A stretch of DNA of 21,032 nt, taken from contig CAJTOU010000048.1 in assembly GCA_910577835.1 (NCBI GenBank), positions 1 to 21,032 of the forward strand, in the 5' to 3' direction. The notes beneath the pieces were generated by a model. The model did not search any database and was not told the DNA's origin. It saw only the letters and a program-made list of their open reading frames with translations. This DNA is from an uncultured Lachnospiraceae bacterium. Its GTDB lineage: Bacteria > Bacillota_A > Clostridia > Lachnospirales > Lachnospiraceae. Positions 1-7,501 of the stretch are shown in pieces. Each line of letters starts with the position of its first letter. The first letter of the stretch is position 1. The translations under genes were made by a program, and so were the position numbers.

Positions 1-373
1 AGGACGCAAGCGGTAACATGGTACAGAAAGAGTGTGCAGGAATAGAAAGCAAAAGCGAAACGGAAAAGCTGTTGAGGCAGGCAATGGAGGACTATGAAAG
101 CAAGAAATTCATTGCAAAGGCGGACAATATCACTCTCGGACAGTTGCTTGACACATGGGCGGAGGAAGAATTAAAGACAGGAACATTGAGCAATGGCACT
201 GTCGGTACTTATTTACAGGCAATCAACCGCATTAAACAGCATCCTGTAAGCAGACGAAAGCTAAAAACGGTCACTTCGGGGCATTTACAGCAGTTTATGG
301 ATTTGCTCTCATTCGGCGGAACGGTTGAGGACTTTGTTTCAAAGGGATATTCCATTGACTATATACGGTCTAA
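1..373 (+). pseudogene. Truncated tyrosine integrase (5' end outside window, 3' part lost)
   Basis: The frame is open from base 3, before the first ATG at 18, so the gene starts upstream of the window. The peptide resembles the N-terminal half of integrative-element tyrosine recombinases: a short arm-binding segment, then a SAM-like core-binding domain containing TLGQLLDTWAEEEL and a segment ending FGGT...SKGYSIDYIRS. The catalytic domain with the R-H-R-Y residues should follow, but coding similarity stops near base 371, where an IS3-family element begins. No integrase sequence reappears after the element. The frame runs on without a stop into the IS orfA, giving a chimeric open frame to 746. 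The remnant cannot recombine DNA. It probably marks the decayed end of an integrated element. Family assignment is from remembered sequence pattern, not a search. Confidence 0.75.
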
Positions 374-458
374 TGTTAGAATAAAAATGGTACAAGTTAA
401 AAGTGGAAAAATCCTCAAAATAGGTTACAATAAAAGACAGAAAGGATGGAGATTTTTC

Positions 459-746
459 ATGAGTAAGCAATACGATAAACAATTTAAAGAAGATGCAGTG
501 AAATACTATTTAGAACATAAAGACCTTGGATTATTAAAATGTGCCCAAAATCTTGGTATCAGTAAAACAGCTTTAGGCACATGGACAAAAGCCGCCAGGG
601 AGAATCATGGTGAGGTGCCCGTCAGAGGTTCTGGTAACTATTCCAGTGATGAGGCAAAGGAAATAGCTAGGCTGAAAAGAGAATTAAGGGATACACAGGA
701 TGCTCTGGAAATATTAAAAAAAGCAATCAGCATTCTGGGAAACTGA
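459..746 (+). CDS. IS3-family transposase OrfA (HTH protein)
   Basis: The 95-residue protein starts MSKQYDKQFKEDAVKYY, typical of IS3 OrfA. A helix-turn-helix lies at about residues 12-45 (CAQNLGISKTALGTW), followed by a leucine-zipper-like coiled coil ending in ALEILKKAISILGN. The ATG at 459 is chosen because AAAGGATGGAG lies 8-18 bases upstream and because the known family begins here; an in-frame extension upstream belongs to the integrase remnant. OrfA binds the IS ends and is also the N-terminal part of the OrfAB transposase made by -1 frameshifting on the A7 run at 716-722. Confidence 0.9.
   Translation: MSKQYDKQFKEDAVKYYLEHKDLGLLKCAQNLGISKTALGTWTKAARENHGEVPVRGSGNYSSDEAKEIARLKRELRDTQDALEILKKAISILGN
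716..723 (+). promoter_or_regulatory. Programmed -1 frameshift site (A7G)
   Basis: The run of seven A followed by G is read TTA AAA AAA GCA in the orfA frame. Slipping one base back enters the orfB frame (S-N-Q-H-S-G-K...), which stays open through the DDE domain to 1660. This is the usual IS3-family way of making the OrfAB fusion transposase. Position and frame relation are read directly; use in vivo is inferred from the family. Confidence 0.75.
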
Positions 747-1660
747 CACAGGCTTGTTTCATCGAAGTTTCAAAAGCAGAGAAGAAACAGAAGAGGGAAC
801 AGAAACGCCGGCTGAATGTCAGCAGGGTGCTGGAAATCTTAGGTGTTTCAAAAAATGGCTACTATGCATTTAAAAAGAGGAAACCATCTGGTAGGCAGAT
901 GAAAATGGAAAAAAGAATGGAGGAGATCAGGCAGATACATAAAGAATCCCATGAAATATATGGTGCTCCCAAAATCGCAAAGAAAATGAGGGAAAATGGA
1001 GATCCGATAAGTGAGAAAACAGTGGGAAATTATATGAGAAAAATGGGAATAAGGGCATGCTATATAAAACATTCCATAAAAACAACCATACAGCCTGATT
1101 TTAACAGAAAATTAAAAAATATCTTAAAACAGCAGTTTAACCCAGAAGAACCAAATGCTGTCTGGTGTTCTGATATTACTTATATATGGACATATACAGG
1201 ATTTGTCTATTTAACAAGCATAATGGATTTGTATTCCAGAAAAATCATAGCATGGGTATTAAGTGATACATTAGAAGCGAAATGGGTTGTGGAAGCAATC
1301 GAAAAAGCGAAAAGAGAGAGAACTGTGGATAAGCCCAAAATCATGCACAGTGACCGTGGAATCCAGTATACATGTGATTTATATAAAGAAGCAACCATGG
1401 GATGGAAGTTAAGTTATTCCAAAAAAGCTTATCCATGGGATAATGCGTGTATAGAATCTTTCCATTCTATATTAAAAAGGGAGTGGATAAACTGGTTTCA
1501 AATAGTGGATTATGAACATGCATACAGGCTGATATTTGAATATATCAATACATTTTATAACACAGTGAGGACACATAGCCATTGTGGATATAAATCACCT
1601 CAGGAATATGAAAATGAATATTTGAATAAATTGGAAACGAAAGTGAGGAAGGCTGGATAA
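722..1660 (+). CDS. IS3-family transposase OrfB (DDE integrase core), expressed by frameshift
   Basis: This is the catalytic half of the transposase. An HTH_21-like segment (SHEIYGAPKIAKKMRE) is followed by an rve integrase core with the complete DDE triad: D in VWCSDITY, D in MHSDRGIQY, and E in DNACIESFHSILKRE, 35 residues after the second D as is usual. The first ATG in the frame is at 827, but the frame is open back to the slippery run. The N-terminal stretch CFIEVSKAEKKQKREQKRRL is normal OrfB sequence, so the product is best seen as an OrfAB fusion. No internal stop or frameshift is seen, so the element may still be active. Confidence 0.9.
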   Translation, partial: SNQHSGKLTQACFIEVSKAEKKQKREQKRRLNVSRVLEILGVSKNGYYAFKKRKPSGRQMKMEKRMEEIRQIHKESHEIYGAPKIAKKMRENGDPISEKTVGNYMRKMGIRACYIKHSIKTTIQPDFNRKLKNILKQQFNPEEPNAVWCSDITYIWTYTGFVYLTSIMDLYSRKIIAWVLSDTLEAKWVVEAIEKAKRERTVDKPKIMHSDRGIQYTCDLYKEATMGWKLSYSKKAYPWDNACIESFHSILKREWINWFQIVDYEHAYRLIFEYINTFYNTVRTHSHCGYKSPQEYENEYLNKLETKVRKAG

Positions 1661-1742
1661 TGTTAGCAGAGACTAACAGATTTGAAAAATTTTCCCGATT
1701 TAATTTGTACTAAAACTTGACATAGTACCAATAAACCGGAAT

Positions 1743-2057
1743 TTAAGTAGCAGTCAGACTTCCGTTATAAATTCCAGAATTCCATATTTCGTCAAATTCG
1801 TCTTTAGAAATAGTAGTTGCATAAAAGCCTTCTCCCCAAACCTTTGCATTAAGTTCATCAACTCTTGGGATTGGACATGCTTCTATAACATCACAATATG
1901 GGTCATTATCAACCTTTACTGTCCTGTTCACAAAGACTTCTATCTCTCTTAGAGCAAAGCGGTCATCATTCAAATCGACTTCATAAAAATATACCATTGG
2001 CATATCATCAGATTCGTATTCCATAAATAACTGTATATACTCAATATTGCTGTCCAT
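1743..2057 (-). CDS. DUF6881-like small protein
   Basis: The 104-residue acidic soluble protein has the layout of DUF6881 proteins: YIQLFMEYESDDMPMVYFYEVD, then an R-x-I-E-V-F strand (LREIEVFVNRTV), a short P-I-P segment, and ATTISKDEFDEIW near the C-terminus. The function of the family is not established; members often sit among small immunity-like genes. The ATG at 2057 has AGGAGG about 7 bases upstream. It lies 21 bp downstream of a frameshifted gene on the same strand and probably shares its transcript. Just beyond its 3' end is the IS right terminus. Family assignment is from memory of the pattern. Confidence 0.7.
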   Translation of the reverse strand: MDSNIEYIQLFMEYESDDMPMVYFYEVDLNDDRFALREIEVFVNRTVKVDNDPYCDVIEACPIPRVDELNAKVWGEGFYATTISKDEFDEIWNSGIYNGSLTAT

Positions 2058-2078
2058 GGATAATCACCTCCTACTTTT

Positions 2079-2470
2079 TTAATCCCACCAGAAATACCAT
2101 GCTGTGGATTCTGCCAATGAATTTGCAAATATTCTGATGTCTAAATCCCCCTGAGCTACTACATCAGAACAAAATGCCACCATATCCCATGCAAGAGTTT
2201 TTGTATCTTCTTTGTTTATCGGCTCAGGAAGTATATATTCCAGAACATCATGGCTGATGGTTGCCAGAACTGCACCATAAGTTTCATACCAGTATTTCGA
2301 GATTGTCATCATACTCATCATCCCAATCCTCATCTTCGATGTATTCTTTATATTGCTCTTTCCATTCTCCAGTACAGATTTTCCATCTGGAAGCTCTTTT
2401 TTACATATTTTCTCCCGAAATGCCCTGACTGATGTTTTGTCAAACTCAAACTTTTTTTATTCTTACCCAT
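2079..2470 (-). pseudogene. Small gene apparently broken by three frameshifts
   Basis: A good start (ATG at 2470, AAGGAAG about 8 bases upstream) opens a frame that stops after 40 codons. Natural-looking protein sequence continues across frames: KFEFDKTSVRAFREKICKKE in a second frame, then CTGEWKEQYKEYIEDEDWDD in a third, then YWYETYGAVLATISHDVLEY through to the stop at 2079. The switches fall at short A runs (near 2452-2458, 2379-2382 and 2295-2297), equivalent to two missing bases and one extra. The open 84-codon frame starting at 2333 begins with an implausible methionine-rich stretch and is probably not a real start. I do not recognise the family. The cause is either decay or homopolymer errors in the assembly. 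It lies 31 bp downstream of the DAHP synthase gene. Confidence 0.55.
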
Positions 2471-2501
2471 AAATTATCTTCCTTTCTTTTTTATTTTATA
2501 T

Positions 2502-3530
2502 TTAAAGCAGCTCCGCTACATCATACAAAAGCCTTTCTGTATCATTCCAGCCAAGGCATGGGTCTGTAATGGATTTGCCATAAATATGTTCTCCTATTTT
2601 CTGGCTTCCCTCTTCTATATAGCTTTCCACCATAAGCCCTTTGACAAGTTTTTTAATATCAGGCGAGCAGGCGCAGCTATGCAGAACATCTTTTGCAATT
2701 CGAATCTGCTGCTTATACTGCTTTGCTGAATTTGAATGGTTGGTATCAACAATTACCGCTGGATTGACCAGATTTTGTTCTTCGTATAAATCATGCAGAA
2801 ACATTAAATCTTCATAATGGTAGTTCGGAACTGTATGCCCATTTTTGTTCTGGTATCCTCTTAAAATCGCATGTGTCAAAGGATTTCCGGTAGTTTTTAC
2901 CTCCCATCCCCTGTACAAAAAGGTATGTCCCATCTGTGCGGCCATTATGGAATTTATCATAACTGACAATGTTCCGCTGGTTGGATTTTTCATGCCGCAT
3001 GGAACGTCCATTCCGCTGGAAGTAAGACGATGCTGCTGATTTTCCACAGAACGCGCGCCTACTGCTACATAGGATAAAATATCAGAAAGATAGCGGTAAT
3101 TATCTGTATACAGCATTTCATCTGCAGATGTCAGGCCTGTTTCCTTCATTGCCCGAATGTGCAGATGACGAATTGCAAGAAGCCCATGTAACATATCCGG
3201 TTTTTTCTCAGGGTCCGGCTGGTGAAGCATGCCCTTATAGCCCTGACCTGTGGTGCGGGGCTTGTTTGTATAGATTCTTGGAATCACAAGTATTTTATCT
3301 TTAACTTTTTCCTGAACCTTTGCAAGCCTTGTTACATAGTCAATGACGGCTTCCTCATTATCCGCCGAGCATGGACCGATAATCATTAAAAATTTGTCTG
3401 ATTTACCTGTAAATATATCTGCAATTTCTTTGTCTCTTTCTTCTTTCATTTTTACAATATTCTCAGGTACAGGATAATCTTTGCGGATTTCCTCCGGAGT
3501 AGGTAATTTGCGAATAAATTCAAAACTCAT
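2502..3530 (-). CDS. 3-deoxy-7-phosphoheptulonate (DAHP) synthase, class I
   Basis: This enzyme condenses phosphoenolpyruvate with erythrose 4-phosphate, the first step of the shikimate pathway to aromatic amino acids. The 342-residue length matches the AroF/AroG/AroH (class I alpha) family. Visible signatures are IIGPCSAD near residue 50, PRIYTNKPRTTGQGYKG near 84-100, GARSVENQQHR, the metal/substrate segment CGMKNPTSGT, VDTNHSNSAKQ, and the C-terminal GKSITDPCLGWNDTE. The ATG at 3530 follows GGAGG by about 9 bases. It is preceded by a sigma-A promoter and is divergent from a small helical-bundle gene. Which aromatic amino acid inhibits it cannot be read from sequence alone. No leader peptide or T-box was seen upstream. 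Confidence 0.95.
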   Translation of the reverse strand: MSFEFIRKLPTPEEIRKDYPVPENIVKMKEERDKEIADIFTGKSDKFLMIIGPCSADNEEAVIDYVTRLAKVQEKVKDKILVIPRIYTNKPRTTGQGYKGMLHQPDPEKKPDMLHGLLAIRHLHIRAMKETGLTSADEMLYTDNYRYLSDILSYVAVGARSVENQQHRLTSSGMDVPCGMKNPTSGTLSVMINSIMAAQMGHTFLYRGWEVKTTGNPLTHAILRGYQNKNGHTVPNYHYEDLMFLHDLYEEQNLVNPAVIVDTNHSNSAKQYKQQIRIAKDVLHSCACSPDIKKLVKGLMVESYIEEGSQKIGEHIYGKSITDPCLGWNDTERLLYDVAELL

Positions 3531-3575
3531 TTATTTTTCCTCCAAATTGCTGTTATAAATTTCCAACATTGTTTC

Positions 3576-3604
3576 ATTATAATACAGCTTTACATGATTT
3601 TCAA
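3576..3604 (-). promoter_or_regulatory. Sigma-A promoter of the DAHP synthase gene
   Basis: On the minus strand TTGAAA (3604-3599), a 17-base spacer and TATAAT (3581-3576) form a near-consensus promoter 46 bases upstream of the ATG. The array of AGATAAA-like boxes begins just upstream of its -35 element. Confidence 0.7.
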
Positions 3605-3613
3605 TATAAATTG

Positions 3614-3739
3614 CAGATAGATTTTACCTGATATACAAGTTAAAAAACTATTTTTATCTTGGTCCTAAAAATTTATCTCCATATAACCACTTTTTCCCAA
3701 AACAAATCTATCTGTTTTCGACAAACCGCAGATAAAAAT
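3614..3739. repeat. Array of five AGATAAA-like boxes in mixed orientation
   Basis: Plus-strand copies are GCAGATAGATTTT (from 3613) and GCAGATAAAAATC (from 3728). Minus-strand copies read forward as ATTTTTATCT (3650-3659), AATTTATCT (3670-3678) and AAATCTATCTG (3704-3714). CAGATAGATTT (3614-3624) pairs perfectly with 3704-3714 over 11 bp, and 3650-3659 pairs with 3730-3739 over 10 bp, in interleaved order. This looks like repeated binding sites for a regulator. AT-richness makes some similarity expected by chance, but the perfect 10-11 bp matches are less easily explained that way. Confidence 0.5.
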
Positions 3740-3810
3740 CACTTATTTTTCTGTCTGTTTTATAGCTTTTTGAATATTTTTATTTTTAAACCGTTATACT
3801 AATTTTGAAG

Positions 3811-3826
3811 CTGTTTTGTAAAACAG
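3811..3826. promoter_or_regulatory. Operator-like palindrome
   Basis: CTGTTTTGTAAAACAG is a 7+2+7 perfect inverted repeat. It begins 11 bases after the putative TATACT -10 box of the plus-strand gene, so it spans or follows the expected transcription start, a usual place for a repressor site. No cognate regulator is encoded nearby. Confidence 0.45.
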
Positions 3827-3905
3827 AAATGTTTGTAGTACCAGATTCAACACTACCTTCATGTATTTTGTAACCCCAAAAATAAATTTTCAGGAGGAAC
3901 TTTCT

Positions 3906-4340
3906 ATGGCAAATAACGATACCATCAAATTATTAAAAGAATGCAGTGCTGGCACTGCCATGGCAGTAGATGCGATTAATGAAATTCTTGAAGATGTAAA
4001 AGCTTCCGATTTAAAAAATCTATTAAGAACCAGCCGTGAAAAGCACGAAGAGCTCACAAAGGATATAGACAATTATCTAAAAGCTTTTCATGATGAACCG
4101 AAGGACCCTTCTATTATGGCAAAGGGAATGTCTCATTTAAAGACGAATTTTAAAATGACTACAAATCCGACAGATGAAACGATTGCAGACCTGATTACAG
4201 ATGGCTGCAATATGGGAATTAAATCTCTGTACCGGTATCTGAATCAGTATAAAACAGCGGACAAGGATATCAGGAAGCTGGCAGAAAAGCTGATACATCT
4301 TGAATCCGACTTACGTGAAAATATCTGCGCATATCTGTAA
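3906..4340 (+). CDS. Small helical-bundle protein, DUF2383/ferritin-like type
   Basis: The 144-residue, mostly helical, soluble protein starts MANNDTIKLLKECSAGTAMA. Long amphipathic helices (about residues 3-25, 30-60, 90-110 and 115-142) and the segment SREKHEELTKDIDNYLK suggest a four-helix bundle of the DUF2383/ferritin-like group. I see no clear di-iron ExxH pairs, so metal binding is not supported. The ATG at 3906 is chosen over the upstream start at 3861 because AGGAGG lies 8 bases before it. It is a single-gene unit: a palindrome sits at the promoter and a hairpin follows the stop. The function is unknown; relatives are often thought to be stress-related, which is only a loose inference here. 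Confidence 0.8.
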   Translation: MANNDTIKLLKECSAGTAMAVDAINEILEDVKASDLKNLLRTSREKHEELTKDIDNYLKAFHDEPKDPSIMAKGMSHLKTNFKMTTNPTDETIADLITDGCNMGIKSLYRYLNQYKTADKDIRKLAEKLIHLESDLRENICAYL

Positions 4341-4360
4341 GTTAAAACTCAGCCTGCCAA

Positions 4361-4392
4361 AAAGGACTGTCTCTGTTTGAGTACAGTCCTTT
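4361..4392. terminator. Bidirectional hairpin terminator
   Basis: AAAGGACTGT (4361-4370) and ACAGTCCTTT (4383-4392) form a perfect 10-bp stem with a 12-base loop between two convergent genes. On the minus strand the stem runs straight into a T5 tract, a good rho-independent terminator for the nitroreductase gene. On the plus strand the T tract is short. Confidence 0.8.
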
Positions 4393-4417
4393 GCAATATC
4401 AGTCTTTTATAAATTTG

Positions 4418-5350
4418 CTAATCCACAAATCTCGCTATCTCATCAACCGGTTTTCTTTTTGGCATTTTAGGCTCTTCTGCCGGATATCCTACTGCAATTA
4501 ATGCAGAAATACTTTTTCCTTCCTCTAATTCAATTATCTCTGCAATATAATCCTCATCAAAAATTCCCAATACTACGCTTCCGATTCCTTTTTCATGTGC
4601 CGCCAGCATAAAAGTCTGTGCTGCAATACCAGCATCAAACATCTCCCATTTATCTTTTTTCCTAGTTGTAAAAGAACCGTCTTTTTCATATCCACACCGG
4701 CCACTCACAGTTGTCAAAACCACCAGTGCAGCACAATTGGAAACAGTATTTTTATTTTTCTCAAATCCCATTACTCCATTTTCTGCTATTTCATCAATCA
4801 GCTCTTTTTTCTGAATAATCACATATCCCGCGGTCTGAGAATTTTTCCATGAAGGAGAAAAACCCGCCGCTTTTACAATATCTTCTAAATCACTCCTAGA
4901 AACAGCCTTCTGCTGAAAACTCCGGATACTTCTTCTTGTTTCTATTGCTTCTGTTACTGTCATGTTTTTTCCTCTTTTCTTTTTGATTTTTTCTGTTTTT
5001 GCACTGATAGGATATTCCTTCTTCTTTGGCTTCCTTACATATTTTTTCAGACTCTTTTTACATGCTCCATATTTTTTATAATTTTTTCTCCCCTCCCGTA
5101 ATGTCAGTCTATGATTTGCACCCGATGGTATATCCAAAAGCGTTTCTTCCGGTATCTCGTCAATCTCATAATACAGACTGAAAAAGGTATTTGACTGGTC
5201 ATCAAAAATAAGATATGCATCATCTTCCCAAAAGCAGACCGGACATATATCAAATTCTCCTTTTGTTTCCAGCGTCATATATCCACAACACAGACACTGG
5301 TATTTTTTCTTAATCTTTCCTTTTTCTTTTACTACCTTATCAGCCTTCAT
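4418..5350 (-). CDS. CPCC zinc-knuckle protein fused to nitroreductase
   Basis: One 310-residue frame joins two normally separate proteins. Residues 1-100 are a cysteine-rich CPCC domain (YQCLCCGYMTL, DICPVCFWEDD), with CLCC where CPCC is usual, and likely bind zinc. A lysine-rich linker (about 100-129) leads to a complete FMN-dependent nitroreductase from M130: TRRSIRSF for FMN phosphate binding, SPSWKNSQ, DAGIAAQTFMLAAHEKGIGS, and SALIAVGYPAEEP. The full-length ATG at 5350 has AGGAG 10 bases upstream. M130 (base 4963) also has GAGG 7 bases upstream and is where free-standing nitroreductases begin, so two products are possible. Function of the CPCC domain is unknown; nitroreductases of this type reduce nitro or quinone compounds with NAD(P)H. 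The gene lies 88 bp downstream of the Na/Pi transporter gene with no hairpin between, so read-through is possible. Confidence 0.88.
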   Translation of the reverse strand: MKADKVVKEKGKIKKKYQCLCCGYMTLETKGEFDICPVCFWEDDAYLIFDDQSNTFFSLYYEIDEIPEETLLDIPSGANHRLTLREGRKNYKKYGACKKSLKKYVRKPKKKEYPISAKTEKIKKKRGKNMTVTEAIETRRSIRSFQQKAVSRSDLEDIVKAAGFSPSWKNSQTAGYVIIQKKELIDEIAENGVMGFEKNKNTVSNCAALVVLTTVSGRCGYEKDGSFTTRKKDKWEMFDAGIAAQTFMLAAHEKGIGSVVLGIFDEDYIAEIIELEEGKSISALIAVGYPAEEPKMPKRKPVDEIARFVD

Positions 5351-5438
5351 TTCTTTGTTTCTCCTGTTTTATCTCTTTTCTACCTGACAATGATTATTAT
5401 AAATCTATTTATATAATCAATACTGTTTTTCATTCAGC

Positions 5439-7232
5439 CTATTCTTCATAGCTGAAATGCGGCAGCGCATACCTGTCTTTATATTTCTCAAACTTCTCTT
5501 TAAATAATTCATTCTCAGCCTTCATCTGGTCAATATATATATGTGACTCAAAAGCGGCATCATTTTTCGTTTGCACAATACTAATTGCCACATTGGAACA
5601 ATGGTCGGAAATACGCTCAAAATTTGTTGTAATATCCGAAAAAACAAATCCCATTTCCACTGTACAAATTCCTTTTCTCAGACGTTTAATATGCCTTTTT
5701 TTCAGCTCAATATTCAGAAAATCTATTACCTCTTCTATTGGCTCTACCTTCGCAGATAGCCTCATATCCTCCTTTACAAACGCTTCCGCAGAAATATTGA
5801 CAATATCTTTCAATGCCTGTATATAAACTGCCAGCTCTTCCTTTGCCGCTTCTGTAAACTGCATATTCTTTTCATGCATTTCCTTTGCGGCATCACAGAT
5901 ATTTACTGCATGGTCAGAAATACGCTCAAAATCGCCGACCGAATGGAGCAAAATAGATAAGGTCTTACTGTCGTCTTCGTTCAGATTTCTGCTGCTCAAT
6001 TTCACCATATAAGCGCTTAATTCATCTTCATACCTGTCCACTCTGTTCTCAAGCTCTATTACTTCTTCCTCTCCCTTTTTGTTATAACCGGACAGTAAAT
6101 CCACCGCCTTAAATACAGACTGCTTCGCAAGCTCCGACATTTTTACAGTTAAATCGCGGCAATGTTCTGTGGCAAGTCCCGGCACATCCAAAAATCTTTC
6201 ATCCAGCAGCCGAAATTCCTTTTCTCTTTCTTTTGCAGATATATGAATCTCTTCTTTATCATCCCGAATCGTAAGACATGCCAGCTTTTCAAGCAATGAA
6301 CCAAAAGGAAACAGCAAAAGAGTAGCAGTAACATTAAAAGCAGTATGAATTACCGCAATTCCCACAGTATTTGCCGCCTCGTGCATAAAAGGAAAATGAA
6401 GTACCGCATTTAAAATGTAGAAAATAACCATAAATAAAATCGTTCCGATTACATTAAAATACAAATGTACAAATGCCGCCCGTCTGGCATTTTTCTTTGC
6501 GCCAATTGCAGATAAAAGAGCTGTCACACAGGTTCCGATATTCTGTCCCATAATAATCGGTATTGCTGAGCCAAAAGTAACTGCTCCCGTCGCACATAGC
6601 GCCTGCAAAATTCCCACCGATGCGGATGAACTCTGAATAATTGCCGTCAGTACTGCTCCTAAAATCATACCAAGCACCGGATTGGAAAAAACAACAAACA
6701 ACTCAGTAAATCCCGGTATATCCTTTAGTGGTGATACTGCAAGACTCATGGCATCCATTCCGGTCATCAGAATTGCAAAACCGATTAGTAATGAGCCTGT
6801 AATATGCTTTTTTTCTTTTTTGCTGAACATTAAAAATACAATTCCAATAAATGCAAGCAACGGTGAAAATGATGAAGGCTTTAAAAACCGTACAAAAAAA
6901 TTGTCGCTTTCCAGTCCTGACAGACTTAAAATCCATGAGGTTGCCGTTGTACCAATATTGGCACCCATAATAATATAGACTGCCTGTTTCAGCTTCATAA
7001 TGCCTGAATTTACAAAACCCACTACCATAACTGTTGTTGCTGAGGAGGACTGAATCGCCGCTGTCACTCCTGCGCCCAGAAGCACTGCCATAACAGGCTT
7101 TGCAGTAAGCTTTTCCAGTATGCTTTCCAGCTTTCCGCCTGAAAGCTTCTCAAGACTGTCACCCAAAAGACTCATTCCATAAAGAAACAATGCCAGACCG
7201 CCGATTAAATTCAGTAGATTAAAAATATCCAT
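5439..7232 (-). CDS. Na+/phosphate cotransporter with C-terminal PhoU-like domain
   Basis: The 597-residue protein belongs to the NptA/PNaS family. Residues 1-310 hold two inverted-repeat membrane halves, each with the family QSSS motif (AAIQSSSATTVMVVGF near 60 and AIIQSSSASVGILQ near 198) and a G-Q/A-N-I-G-T segment (GANIGTTATSW, GQNIGTCVTAL). Residues about 340-560 are two PhoU-like helical repeats marked by ERISDHAVNICDAA and ERISDHCSNVAIS, thought to sense phosphate state. It should import phosphate using the sodium gradient. The ATG at 7232 has only a weak AGGT upstream. The 269-bp gap upstream has no gene and contains several CATATG boxes. The length is normal for the family. Confidence 0.93.
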   Translation of the reverse strand: MDIFNLLNLIGGLALFLYGMSLLGDSLEKLSGGKLESILEKLTAKPVMAVLLGAGVTAAIQSSSATTVMVVGFVNSGIMKLKQAVYIIMGANIGTTATSWILSLSGLESDNFFVRFLKPSSFSPLLAFIGIVFLMFSKKEKKHITGSLLIGFAILMTGMDAMSLAVSPLKDIPGFTELFVVFSNPVLGMILGAVLTAIIQSSSASVGILQALCATGAVTFGSAIPIIMGQNIGTCVTALLSAIGAKKNARRAAFVHLYFNVIGTILFMVIFYILNAVLHFPFMHEAANTVGIAVIHTAFNVTATLLLFPFGSLLEKLACLTIRDDKEEIHISAKEREKEFRLLDERFLDVPGLATEHCRDLTVKMSELAKQSVFKAVDLLSGYNKKGEEEVIELENRVDRYEDELSAYMVKLSSRNLNEDDSKTLSILLHSVGDFERISDHAVNICDAAKEMHEKNMQFTEAAKEELAVYIQALKDIVNISAEAFVKEDMRLSAKVEPIEEVIDFLNIELKKRHIKRLRKGICTVEMGFVFSDITTNFERISDHCSNVAISIVQTKNDAAFESHIYIDQMKAENELFKEKFEKYKDRYALPHFSYEE

Positions 7233-7501
7233 TTCTGTTTAATACCTATGCCTTTCTTCTTTATATGAATATACGGGAATATTTTACATACAGATATATT
7301 TTATGGGAATTTATACGGATAAACTCATATGTATAAATTTATATAATATATCCCGTGAATTTATTTACATAAATATCCTATCGTAATTCATATGTATCAT
7401 ATGGGCTATTTTTCCAACGCCCAAAACGATTATATCTATATGCTTTCCAGATATCAAGTTTATTCAGGCAATTTTTCAGATTTTCACTACATGCTGTAAA
7501 A
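7233..7501. other. 269-bp AT-rich gap with CATATG boxes
   Basis: No gene is seen. CATATG occurs at 7326-7331, 7389-7394 and 7398-7403; the last two form an inverted repeat with a 3-base centre, and TCATATGTAT occurs twice as a direct repeat. The promoter of the Na/Pi gene must lie here, but I found no strong match. Confidence 0.4.

Larger units (their letters stand above)
374..1722 (+). mobile_element. IS3-family insertion sequence, about 1.35 kb
   Basis: Two overlapping frames in the IS3 arrangement (orfA, then orfB in the -1 frame) are flanked by imperfect inverted ends. The right end read inward is TGTCAAGTTTTAGTACAAAT. The left end begins near TGTTAG at 374 and carries GGTACAAGTTAAAAGTGG, so the GTACAA.TTAAA core and a following GG-AAAA stretch match, with a 4-base offset at the tip. 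The exact left boundary is therefore uncertain by a few bases. No convincing 3-4 bp target duplication is visible (CTAA on the left, TAGT on the right), and the interrupted integrase does not resume on the right. A deletion or rearrangement next to the element is therefore likely. Length and gene order are normal for IS3. Confidence 0.85.
3531..3905. other. 375-bp divergent intergenic region with regulatory signals
   Basis: No gene is seen here. The region is very AT-rich and holds the DAHP synthase promoter (minus), a cluster of AGATAAA-like boxes at 3614-3739, a weaker plus-strand promoter (TTGAAT 3770-3775, 19-base spacer, TATACT 3795-3800), a palindrome at 3811-3826 and the ribosome binding site of the next gene at 3892-3897. 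Confidence 0.7.

Noticed and set aside
2079..2333. 84-codon minus-strand frame as an intact gene
   Set aside because: Its first residues are an unlikely methionine-rich run with no ribosome binding site, and better protein sequence is found in other frames upstream. Treated as part of a frameshifted gene.
3861..3905. Longer N-terminus for the helical-bundle gene
   Set aside because: AGGAGG at 3892-3897 is placed for the ATG at 3906, not for the earlier start.
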